Below, piece after piece: positions 55,901 through 62,937 of a stretch of DNA of 64,000 nucleotides; position 1 is the first letter of the stretch; the number at the start of each line of letters is the position of its first letter. Source of the stretch: Streptomyces lavendofoliae (GTDB taxonomy: Bacteria > Actinomycetota > Actinomycetes > Streptomycetales > Streptomycetaceae); contig NZ_BMTP01000007.1 of the NCBI RefSeq assembly GCF_014649735.1, positions 124,001 through 188,000 on the forward strand, given 5' to 3'. A model generated the notes under the pieces. It saw nothing but the letters and a program-made list of their open reading frames with translations. It did no database searches and was not told the DNA's origin. A program made the translations under genes and the position numbers.

Positions 55901-57191
55901 GCTCGGCCTCGGCGGCCGGCTCGGCGGACTCGCCGCGACGACGGCGGCGGCGACGGCCACCGGTCGTCTCGGGCTGCTCGGCGACGACCTCGGCCACGGG
56001 CGTCTCGGCGACCTCCGCGGTCTCCTCCTGCTCGGCGGCCTCGGCGGCGGCAGCGGCAGCGGCGGTCTCCGGGGTCTGGAACATCGGCTCGGCGAAGACC
56101 GGGGCCTGGAACACGGGCACGGCGGGCCGCTCGGCACGGCGGCCGCGGGACTGCTCGGCCCGCTTGACCGGCTCGGCCGTGAACTGCGGGGTGGTGGCGC
56201 GACGGCGCGTACGGCCGCGCGACGCGGCCTGCTCTGCGGCGGCGACCTCGGTCCCGGCGTCGTCGGAGGAGATCTGCGCGACGGTGTCGGCCGGCAGGGT
56301 CTCGCCCGCCTCGGCGGCGTCCTCGTCCTCGGCCGGGCTCTCCGTGCGTGCCTGCGGGGCGCCGGCGGGCGCGGTGGCCTTGCGGGTGGCACGACGACGC
56401 GTACGGCGCGGAGCGGCCTCCGGCTCCTCGGCGGGAGCGGCGGCGGGGGCCTCGGCGACCGGAGCGGTGTCCTGCGGCTCCTCGACGGGAGCCTCGGCGG
56501 CCTGCGGGGCACCCGCCGGGGCGGTCGCCTTACGCGTGGCACGACGACGCGAACGCGCCGGAGCGGCCTCCGGCTCCTCGGCCGGAGCGGCAGCGGGGGC
56601 CTCGGCGGCCTGCGGGGCACCCGCCGGGGCGGTCGCCTTACGCGTGGCACGACGACGCGGACGCGCCGGAGCGGCCTCGGCGGTCTCTCCGGGCTCCTCG
56701 GCGGGAGCGGCGGCGGGGGCCTCGGCGACCGGAGCGGTCTCCTGCGGCTCCTCGACGGGAGCCTCGGCGGCCTGCGGGGCACCCGCCGGGGCGGTCGCCT
56801 TACGCGTGGCACGACGACGCGGACGCGCCGGAGCGGCCTCGGCGGTCTCTCCGGGCGCCTCGGCCGGAGCGGCGGCGGGGGCCTCGGCGGCCTGCGGGGC
56901 ACCCGCCGGGGCGGTCGCCTTACGCGTGGCACGACGACGCGAACGCGCCGGAGCGGCCTCGGCGGTCTCTCCGGGCGCCTCGGCGAGGGAGGCCACGTCG
57001 GCCACCTCGGCGGCGGGCGCCTCGACCACGACCTCACCGGCCGGGGCGTCCCCGGCGGTCGCCGTCACCGGCGGTCCCGCGGGGCGCGACGCGGCGCGGC
57101 GACGGCGTCGCGGCGGCAGCGTGTCGCTGGGAGAGGTGTTCTCCTCGTTGTGGTTACCGGCGGTGGCGCCGGTTTCGTTCGGCTCGAGCAT
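52941..57191 (-). CDS. rne: RNase E/G-type endoribonuclease with long basic repeat tails, probable frameshift near the 3' end
   Basis: Main RNA-decay and rRNA-processing endonuclease. The frame encodes 1416 residues with the catalytic core in the middle (about 620-1040): S1 region (QATSYVGNVYLGKVQNVLPS, AAFVDIGKGRNAVLYAGEV), DNase-I-like active site (MIVVDVNTGKFTGQ, IVVIDFIDM) and the zinc link ETCVHCNGRG. Both tails are Ala/Pro/Glu-rich with Arg clusters, as in Streptomyces RNase ES. At 53465-53484 GGCCGGCTCC is duplicated; downstream the encoded tail becomes Arg/Gly-rich nonsense. Removing one copy restores a typical Lys/Ala/Thr tail (RRRVVRKVTAPAASPAG ... KSAAKETVPAEQ) ending at 52967. The core is unaffected. 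ATG with GGGAG upstream. Confidence 0.93.
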   Translation of the reverse strand: MLEPNETGATAGNHNEENTSPSDTLPPRRRRRAASRPAGPPVTATAGDAPAGEVVVEAPAAEVADVASLAEAPGETAEAAPARSRRRATRKATAPAGAPQAAEAPAAAPAEAPGETAEAAPARPRRRATRKATAPAGAPQAAEAPVEEPQETAPVAEAPAAAPAEEPGETAEAAPARPRRRATRKATAPAGAPQAAEAPAAAPAEEPEAAPARSRRRATRKATAPAGAPQAAEAPVEEPQDTAPVAEAPAAAPAEEPEAAPRRTRRRATRKATAPAGAPQARTESPAEDEDAAEAGETLPADTVAQISSDDAGTEVAAAEQAASRGRTRRRATTPQFTAEPVKRAEQSRGRRAERPAVPVFQAPVFAEPMFQTPETAAAAAAAEAAEQEETAEVAETPVAEVVAEQPETTGGRRRRRRRGESAEPAAEAEPVVRPAREPAPEAEVDEEPEADAEAEAADGEDTDEYGDRPSRRRRRGGRRRRRGDAPEAEEAEEAARAEDGGADDEAEDEEQDEEADEHEAGTPSAAGTSSSRRRRRRRRRSGDTGAEPEAAGEDDGVRTVVKVREPRPAREKAEPSDEVQSIKGSTRLEAKKQRRREGREQGRRRVPIITEAEFLARREAVERVMVVRQSGERTQIGVLEDNVLVEHYVNKEQATSYVGNVYLGKVQNVLPSMEAAFVDIGKGRNAVLYAGEVNFEALGMANGPRRIETALKSGQSVLVQVTKDPIGHKGARLTSQVSLPGRYLVYVPEGSMTGISRKLPDTERARLKTILKKIVPEDAGVIVRTAAEGASEDELRRDVERLQEQWEDIQKKAKSGNAPTLLYGEPDMTVRVVRDIFNEDFSKVIVSGDEAWKTIHGYVSHVAPDLADRLQRWTSETDVFATYRIDEQLMKALDRKVWLPSGGSLVIDKTEAMIVVDVNTGKFTGQGGNLEETVTRNNLEAAEEIVRQLRLRDLGGIVVIDFIDMVLESNRDLVLRRLLECLGRDRTKHQVAEVTSLGLVQMTRKRVGQGLLESFSETCVHCNGRGVIVHMEQPSTTGGGGNGGKRSKKRGRSSDAEQETTGAEFETETGTGVETEAETETEAELAAEVAAPVAVEEPFRPDEELYSSVAEAEAAAGRGRSRRRASRKATAPAGAPRAAAEPEQRPGVAEVAPEAIEVEALPALATAAAGTTAEETTAEETTASEAATPEAAPASEAPQGRTRRRATRKASAPAGPPKPVASEESEPVRSAPVQPEPAGAGRGPAGRGAAPRAGPGAAARRRGGPRGRPAACAPPRGPQGHRSGRLPGGCRGSRGHRREQRLDCAARDGRGTGAEGGGPGRRGRGTGGGGRRGRGPGEEGRGAQDRQEGPGEEGRRQEDDGQEDDRGEEDDGQEDRHQVGGDKDGEDGEGGEDRQVGREGDRTGRAVDGRGPGPP
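53465..53484. repeat. 10-bp tandem duplication breaking the rne reading frame
   Basis: Two adjacent copies of GGCCGGCTCC. Ten bases shift the frame by one. With a single copy the minus strand reads PEPAEAQQAEEPRPEPVQEQ, continuing the Glu/Pro/Gln style of the tail. Confidence 0.85.
56345..56975. repeat. Five imperfect tandem repeats in the 5' part of rne
   Basis: Each unit encodes (R/P)RRRATRKATAPAGAPQA followed by an Ala/Pro/Glu spacer of variable length. DNA identity between units is very high, so this stretch can expand or contract in frame. Related single copies recur in the C-terminal tail. Confidence 0.9.
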
Positions 57192-57374
57192 GCGGGCGGT
57201 TCTCCCGTCACGCTCCCGGGCGCCGCGCCTGGCGCGGCGCCGCACGGGAGCTGTTATGTCTGGCTCGCCGGTTCCGTACGCGTTGTACGCACGGCCTGGC
57301 GAAAGTCTCCTGTGGGTGTACGCGGCCGGACCCAGGTGGCTCCCGAGTGCCAGGGCCGCGCTACGACGACCGCC

Positions 57375-58199
57375 CTACGCGGAACCTGCACCTGTCGGCT
57401 CCGGGGCGGCGGCGGGTCCGGCGGCCTTTTGTGGGGCGGCCGTGACTGCCTCGCGGTCGGGCGCGAGCGGGTCGGTCACCGTGCCGGACTCCTCGTCGAA
57501 GAGCCCCTGCGCCAGCCTGGTCACCGCTGCGGGGACCGGCGGCGCCAGGTCGGCCACAGCTCGGAGACCGGACAGGACGTCGTCGGGTCGTACGGCAGGT
57601 GTCACGTGCCGAACAACCAGCCGCAGTATCGCACAGGGGCCCTGCCCGGGCCTATCGGACGGAGCGGGAGTGGCTTGCAGTCCTGCCACGGCGGCCCGCG
57701 CGTCGAACGTGCGCATCCCGTTCTTCGTCCTGCGCTGCACCTCGACGGCGTCGGCCGCGAGGAAGGCGGCGACGGCGCGCTCGACGTCCTCGGCCGCCAC
57801 CCCCTCCAGCCGCAACTCCCAGACGGAGGCGGTCAGCCGGTCGGCGAGACCCGGGGTACGGGCCTCGACGGCGTCGGTGATGTCGAGTCCGTCCGGCAAC
57901 GACTCGTCGAGCAGTTCGCGCAGCTTCTCCGGGTCACGACGCTCGGTGAGCGCGATCTCCAGGAACTCGGCCTCGGAGCCCGTGCCGGTGGGAGCGGCAT
58001 TGGCGTACGAGACCTTGGGGTGCGGGGTGAAGCCGGCCGAGTACGCCATGGGCACCTCGGCGCGGCGCAGCGCACGCTCGAAGGCACGCTGGAAGTCGCG
58101 GTGGCTGGTGAACCGGAGGCGGCCGCGCTTGGTGTAGCGCAGACGAACGCGCTGCACTGCCGGTGCGGGCGGCGGGCCTTCGGGCTGTCGCTTGCCCAG
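57375..58199 (-). CDS. TIGR03936-type (DUF2344) radical-SAM-linked protein, possible CTG start
   Basis: Partner protein usually encoded beside a B12-binding radical SAM enzyme; function unknown. RVRLRYTKRGRLRFTSHRDF, RALRRAEVPMAYSAGFTPHP and KVSYANAAPTGTGSEAEFLE are the family's N-terminal hallmarks. 274 residues if translation starts at a CTG (GKRQPEGPPPAPAVQ) that has AGGAG eight bases upstream. Alternatives are a GTG at 58157 with no ribosome site and a GTG at 58286 that overlaps the upstream stop as GTGA but adds 29 unconserved residues. The C-terminal 30 residues are low-complexity. Confidence 0.85.
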   Translation of the reverse strand: MGKRQPEGPPPAPAVQRVRLRYTKRGRLRFTSHRDFQRAFERALRRAEVPMAYSAGFTPHPKVSYANAAPTGTGSEAEFLEIALTERRDPEKLRELLDESLPDGLDITDAVEARTPGLADRLTASVWELRLEGVAAEDVERAVAAFLAADAVEVQRRTKNGMRTFDARAAVAGLQATPAPSDRPGQGPCAILRLVVRHVTPAVRPDDVLSGLRAVADLAPPVPAAVTRLAQGLFDEESGTVTDPLAPDREAVTAAPQKAAGPAAAPEPTGAGSA

Positions 58200-58282
58200 T
58201 GGTTCTTCTCCTCGGTGCGGGGCGGGCGCGGTGGCGCTCCGCCCACGAAAATTCGGGCGGCTCCCGGGGGGCCCCGCCCGGC

Positions 58283-59257
58283 TCACCCCCGCTTTCGCGG
58301 GGAGATCTCGGATGCGGGCGCCACGCCGGGCGCAATCGTTGTACTACCCAGACTACGCGCCGGAGCACCCGTCGGTTCCCCGGCCCGTCCCGGCGCCGGT
58401 CCGCCGACCAGCGCCCGCCACGCGTCCCGGCGGGCCCGGCGCACCGTTTCGGCGGCCGAGGCGAGCGCCGCGCGGGTGGCGCGCCCCGCCTCGGCGACCA
58501 CGTTCCGGACCGGCCGCCACAGGTGGTCGCGCAGCGCGTGCCCCACCGGGGTGCACACGGACCGGTAGCACCAGGCGAGCGGCCGTACCAGCAAGGTCAG
58601 GCCCAGCCACGCCAGCGCGCGCCACAGGGCCCGCGAGACGTATCCGGCGCCCCGCCAGGCCATGACGAGGGTCCACCCCACCGGCGCGAGCACCCACCGG
58701 TACAGCCACCGCGCGGACGGGACGACCACCCACCGGTGGAGCCACACCAGCGGCACGACGACCCCGTACCACGCCACGGGCACGACGACGTACCGCCACA
58801 GCGCCACCCACGGCCACACGAGCAGCGCCTTCGCCAGCCACCGCAGCGCCCACCCCAGCGGGGCGAGTCCCCACCGGTACAGCCACCGCGCCGGTACCAC
58901 CACCAGGATGTCCGCCAGCCACCGCAGCGCCCGCCCGACGGGGGCGAGGACCCACCGGTACAGCCGGTCGGCCGGCTTCACCAGCCCGTACGTCACCAGC
59001 GCGCCGGCCAGCCACGCCAGCCCCCGCCCGAGCGGCACCAGGACGTGCGCGTACAGCCACACCACGGGGAGGACGAGCAGCGCGTACAACACCCGGCCCA
59101 GCGGCCGGAGCACGAACCGGTCGCATGCCCGGCCGCACGCGGTCAGGGCGTCCCACACCACACGCACGGGCAGGACGACGAGCAGCACCACGATCCGCAC
59201 CGGGATCCTGATGGCCGCCGTCAGGCATCCCTCGGGTTCACGCTTCTCCACGTCCAT
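58283..59257 (-). CDS. Repeat-containing hydrophobic membrane protein, function unknown
   Basis: 324 residues, of which about 20-240 consist of 6-8 degenerate repeats of a Trp/Arg/Leu/Val-rich unit such as LYRWVLAPVGRALRWLA, RWLYRWGLAPLGWALRWLAK and RWLYRWVLAPVGWTL. Arg residues recur at regular spacing between hydrophobic stretches, giving either many short membrane helices or amphipathic membrane-lying helices. The C-terminal 80 residues are basic and Ala-rich. I know no function. It lies between the radical SAM gene and its usual partner. Confidence 0.8.
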   Translation of the reverse strand: MDVEKREPEGCLTAAIRIPVRIVVLLVVLPVRVVWDALTACGRACDRFVLRPLGRVLYALLVLPVVWLYAHVLVPLGRGLAWLAGALVTYGLVKPADRLYRWVLAPVGRALRWLADILVVVPARWLYRWGLAPLGWALRWLAKALLVWPWVALWRYVVVPVAWYGVVVPLVWLHRWVVVPSARWLYRWVLAPVGWTLVMAWRGAGYVSRALWRALAWLGLTLLVRPLAWCYRSVCTPVGHALRDHLWRPVRNVVAEAGRATRAALASAAETVRRARRDAWRALVGGPAPGRAGEPTGAPARSLGSTTIAPGVAPASEISPRKRG

Positions 59258-59275
59258 GCCCGACAGGACGCGAGC

Positions 59276-59308
59276 GGCCCGGCCTGGGGTTCTTCCCCGG
59301 GCCGGGCC
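59276..59308 (-). terminator. Hairpin between the radical SAM gene and the repeat membrane protein
   Basis: GGCCCGGCC/GGCCGGGCC with inner GGGG/CCCC and a one-base bulge, 20 bp past the radical SAM stop. Confidence 0.65.
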
Positions 59309-59328
59309 GTTGCGCGGACGTTACGCGA

Positions 59329-61254
59329 CTACTTGACGACCGTGAGCGGCAGCAGCTTCTTGCCGGTGGGACCGATCTGGATGTGGGTGTCCATCTGCGG
59401 ACACACGCCACAGTCGAAGCACGGCGTCCAGCGGCAGTCCTCGACCTCGGTCTCGTCGAGGGCGTCCTGCCAGTCCTCCCAGAGCCAGTCCTTGTCGAGG
59501 CCGGAGTCGAGGTGGTCCCAGGGCAGGACCTCCTCGTAGGTGCGCTCGCGGGTGGTGTACCAGTCGACGTCCACGCCGAAGGCCGGCAGCGTCTTCTCGG
59601 CGCACGCCATCCAGCGGTCGTAGGAGAAGTGCTCGCGCCAGCCGTCGAAACGGCCGCCGTCCTCGTAGACGGCGCGGATGACGGCGCCCACGCGGCGGTC
59701 GCCGCGCGAGAGCAGGCCCTCGACGATGCCGGGCTTGCCGTCGTGGTAGCGGAAGCCGATGGAGCGGCCGTACTTCTTGTCGCCGCGGATCTTGTCGCGG
59801 AGCTTCTCGAGGCGGGCGTCGGTGTCCTCGGCGGACAGCTGCGGGGCCCACTGGAAGGGGGTGTGCGGCTTGGGCACGAAGCCGCCGATGGAGACCGTGC
59901 AGCGGATGTCGTTCTGCCCGGAGACCTCGCGGCCCTTCTGGATGACGCTCATCGCCATGTCGGCGATCTGGAGGACGTCGTCGTCGGTCTCGGTGGGCAG
60001 GCCGCACATGAAGTACAGCTTCACCTGGCGCCAGCCGTTGCCGTACGCGGTGGCGACCGTGCGGATCAGGTCCTCCTCCGAGACCATCTTGTTGATGACC
60101 TTGCGCATGCGCTCGGAGCCGCCCTCGGGGGCGAAGGTGAGACCGGACCGGCGGCCGTTCCTGGTCAGCTCGTTGGCCAGGTCGACGTTGAAGGCGTCCA
60201 CGCGGGTGGACGGCAGCGACAGGCCGACCTTGTCCTCCTCGTACCGGTCGGCGAGGCCCTTGGCGATGTCACCGATCTCGGAGTGGTCGGCGGAGGACAG
60301 CGAGAGCAGGCCGACCTCCTCGAAGCCGGTCGCCTTGAGACCCTTCTCGACCATCTCGCCGATGCCGGTGATGCTTCGCTCCCGCACGGGGCGCGTGATC
60401 ATGCCGGCCTGGCAGAAACGGCAGCCGCGGGTGCAGCCGCGGAAGATCTCGACGGACATCCGCTCGTGGACGGTCTCGGCGAGCGGGACGAGCGGCTGCT
60501 TGGGGTAGGGCCACTCGTCGAGGTCCATGACGGTGTGCTTGGACACGCGCCACGGGACGCCGGACCGGTTCGGTACGACGCGGCCGATCCGGCCGTCGGG
60601 GAGGTACTCGACGTCGTAGAACGCCGGGATGTACACGGAGCCGGTCTTCGCGAGGCGCAGGAGGACCTCCTCGCGCCCGCCGGGGCGGCCCTCCGCCTTC
60701 CACGCGCGGATGATCGCGGTCATGTCGAGCACGGCCTGCTCGCCGTCACCGATGATCGCGGCGTCGATGAAGTCGGCGATCGGCTCGGGGTTGAAGGCCG
60801 CGTGGCCGCCCGCGAGGACGATCGGGTCGTCGAGCGTGCGGTCCTTCGACTCCAGCGGGATGCCCGCGAGGTCGAGGGCGGTGAGCATGTTGGTGTAGCC
60901 CAGCTCGGTGGAGAAGCTCAGGCCGAAGACGTCGAACGCCTTGACCGGCCGGTGGCTGTCCACGGTGAACTGCGGCACCCGGTGCTCGCGCATCAGCGCT
61001 TCGAGGTCGGGCCACACGCTGTACGTGCGTTCGGCGAGCACGCCCTCGCGCTCGTTCAGTACCTCGTAGAGGATCATGACGCCCTGGTTGGGCAGCCCGA
61101 CCTCGTAGGCGTCCGGGTACATGAGCGCCCAGCGCACGTCGCAGTCGTCCCACTCCTTCACCGTGGAGTTGAGTTCACCGCCGACGTACTGGATCGGCTT
61201 CTGCACATGCGGAAGCAGAGCTTCGAGCTGAGGGAAGACGGACTCGGCAGGCAT
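59329..61254 (-). CDS. B12-binding radical SAM protein (TIGR03960 type)
   Basis: 641 residues. An N-terminal cobalamin-binding-like domain (CDVRWALMYPDAYEVGLPNQ, FDVFGLSFSTELGYTNMLTA) precedes the radical SAM core with the 4Fe-4S ligands GCTRGCRFCQAGM (CxxxCxxC, about residue 275) and the strand SVEIFRGC. A second Cys cluster near the C-terminus, CRWTPCFDCGVCPQM, may bind another Fe-S centre or zinc. The ATG (MPAESVFPQLEALL) has GAAGG upstream. The substrate is unknown; RNA or protein modification is a guess from the family. Confidence 0.94.
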   Translation of the reverse strand: MPAESVFPQLEALLPHVQKPIQYVGGELNSTVKEWDDCDVRWALMYPDAYEVGLPNQGVMILYEVLNEREGVLAERTYSVWPDLEALMREHRVPQFTVDSHRPVKAFDVFGLSFSTELGYTNMLTALDLAGIPLESKDRTLDDPIVLAGGHAAFNPEPIADFIDAAIIGDGEQAVLDMTAIIRAWKAEGRPGGREEVLLRLAKTGSVYIPAFYDVEYLPDGRIGRVVPNRSGVPWRVSKHTVMDLDEWPYPKQPLVPLAETVHERMSVEIFRGCTRGCRFCQAGMITRPVRERSITGIGEMVEKGLKATGFEEVGLLSLSSADHSEIGDIAKGLADRYEEDKVGLSLPSTRVDAFNVDLANELTRNGRRSGLTFAPEGGSERMRKVINKMVSEEDLIRTVATAYGNGWRQVKLYFMCGLPTETDDDVLQIADMAMSVIQKGREVSGQNDIRCTVSIGGFVPKPHTPFQWAPQLSAEDTDARLEKLRDKIRGDKKYGRSIGFRYHDGKPGIVEGLLSRGDRRVGAVIRAVYEDGGRFDGWREHFSYDRWMACAEKTLPAFGVDVDWYTTRERTYEEVLPWDHLDSGLDKDWLWEDWQDALDETEVEDCRWTPCFDCGVCPQMDTHIQIGPTGKKLLPLTVVK

Positions 61255-61387
61255 CTCGCGACCTTCGTGAGCTGGCAGGGCGACTCTCAAGCGTAACCCG
61301 CTCGGAGTCGCCCTCCTGACGACGATCACGTCCCTCCGCCGTCGCTGGCCGGCCGGGCCCCGGCGCGGCGGGCGGGCGCCCGCCCGG

Positions 61388-62905
61388 TCACGCCAGCGGC
61401 CTGCCCGGCCGTGAGGCCCTCGCCCACACCTCCGGCAGCTCCCGCTCCCGCTCGGTCCCGCAGGCCTCCTCCTGGCCGTACAGCAGGCCCCAGGTGAAGG
61501 CGGTCTCGCCGGACAGGTGGGCCTGGACGGCGAGGTCGCGCAGGGTGTCGCGGGCGACGACGCTGTCCTGGTGGTCGCCGAGCACCTTCTGCACCGCCTT
61601 GACCCGCTTGACGGACCGCCGCGCGGGCCCGCCCAGCACCGGTACGGCGGCCTCGGCGGCGTACCGGGCCCGCTTGGCGGCCTTGCGGGCCTCGTGCAGG
61701 GCGACGTCGCGGTCGTGGCCCGCCGGGAGGGCGAGCGCGCGGTCGACGCGCGTGGCCAGCCGGTCGTGGTCCTTCCGGAGCGCGCGCGCCAGCACGGCGC
61801 TCGCGTCCTTCCGGGCGGCGGGCCGCAGCGGCGGATCGGCGAGCAGGGCGGCCAGCGAGTCCAGGAGGGCGGTGTAGCGGTCGCTGTCGAGGGCGGCGAG
61901 GGTGCGTTCGCGCGCCGCGGCGCGGCCGGCGCCGGTCCAGGCGCGCAGGCGGCCGCGGACCGGGCCGAGGAGCAGGGTGACGGGCAGGGCGTCGACGCGG
62001 GCGGTGAGGCGCTCGGTGAGGACCTCCTGGTCGCGGTCGACGCCGAGCTCCCGGGCCAGCCACTTCAGCTCGTCGGCGACGGGCCCGGTGGCAGCGGGGT
62101 CGAGGACCTTGCGGTACGTGCTGAAGGCGCTGCGCAGGCGGCGGGTGGCGACGCGCATGCGGTGCACGGAGTCGGGGAGGTCGCGGCGTACGGCGGCGTC
62201 GTAGGTGGCGAGCTTGTCGGCCTGCTCGCGCAGGTGGGCGAGGACGCGGCCGCCGGCGGTGGCGTCCTTCGCGGGGGGCGGCGCGGCGGTCGGGGCACCG
62301 GTGTCCCGGAGCGCCCTGGCGAGTTTGGACGCCGCCCGGGAGGGTTTGAGGCCCTTCTTGCGAAGCCGTTTGTCGACGGCGTCGAGGAAGGCGGGGTCGC
62401 CGTCGTCGGCGAGTTCCACCTCGATCTCGGTCCACTCGGCGGTGCCGCCGTCCCCGCCGGCCAGGCGTTCGGCGCGGACCGTGTCGGTGCTGGCCTCGGC
62501 GAGCAGGGCGCCGTCGCCGCCGACCAGGTGGCGCACGTCGCGGCGGGACCGCAGCCGTACCAGCGGCACGAGCGGCGCGCCGCGGGTCCTGGCGCGGACC
62601 AGGCCGGCCAGGGAGCCGGGTACGCCGTCCTCCAGCGGGGCGCGCAGTTCGTCCCGCACGCCGGGCGCGACCGGCAGTTTCAGGTGCCAGCCGGCGTCCT
62701 CTCCGCCGGTGCGGCGGCGCAGGGTGATGGACGCCGCCGCGAGGCGGAGGTCCTCGGTGTCGTAGTAGACGGCGTCCAGCTCGATGACGCCCCGGTCCAG
62801 GACCGCCGTGACACCGCGCACACCGGTGAGGTCCGGGAGCCGGGTGTCGGGGTCGGCCTCGTACTTCCGCTCGATCTCGCGCTTCGTATCGGCCCTCATT
62901 CGCAT
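61388..62905 (-). CDS. CYTH and CHAD domain protein
   Basis: 505 residues. The CYTH domain (about 5-200) starts with the triphosphate-binding EIERKYE and contains LDAVYYDTEDLRLAAASITL and WHLKLP. The CHAD domain (about 215-500) shows the conserved histidines in VHRMRVATRRLRSAF, LHEARKAAKRARYAAE and LGDHQDSVVARD. CHAD domains bind inorganic polyphosphate and CYTH domains bind or hydrolyse triphosphates, so a polyphosphate-linked role is likely. Two ATGs six bases apart could start it. It is 32 bp downstream of rodA. Confidence 0.93.
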   Translation of the reverse strand: MRMRADTKREIERKYEADPDTRLPDLTGVRGVTAVLDRGVIELDAVYYDTEDLRLAAASITLRRRTGGEDAGWHLKLPVAPGVRDELRAPLEDGVPGSLAGLVRARTRGAPLVPLVRLRSRRDVRHLVGGDGALLAEASTDTVRAERLAGGDGGTAEWTEIEVELADDGDPAFLDAVDKRLRKKGLKPSRAASKLARALRDTGAPTAAPPPAKDATAGGRVLAHLREQADKLATYDAAVRRDLPDSVHRMRVATRRLRSAFSTYRKVLDPAATGPVADELKWLARELGVDRDQEVLTERLTARVDALPVTLLLGPVRGRLRAWTGAGRAAARERTLAALDSDRYTALLDSLAALLADPPLRPAARKDASAVLARALRKDHDRLATRVDRALALPAGHDRDVALHEARKAAKRARYAAEAAVPVLGGPARRSVKRVKAVQKVLGDHQDSVVARDTLRDLAVQAHLSGETAFTWGLLYGQEEACGTERERELPEVWARASRPGRPLA

Positions 62906-62937
62906 TCAAGTGCCCACGACCGGGCCGTCCATGCGGC

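Noticed and set aside
56345..56975. CRISPR-like array
   Set aside because: The repeats are coding, vary in length and lack unique equal-sized spacers; they are protein repeats of RNase E.
53004..58568. Open frame of about 1850 codons antisense to rne and the following gene
   Set aside because: High-GC codon usage leaves antisense frames open; it covers a gene with clear RNase E motifs and has no recognisable domain.
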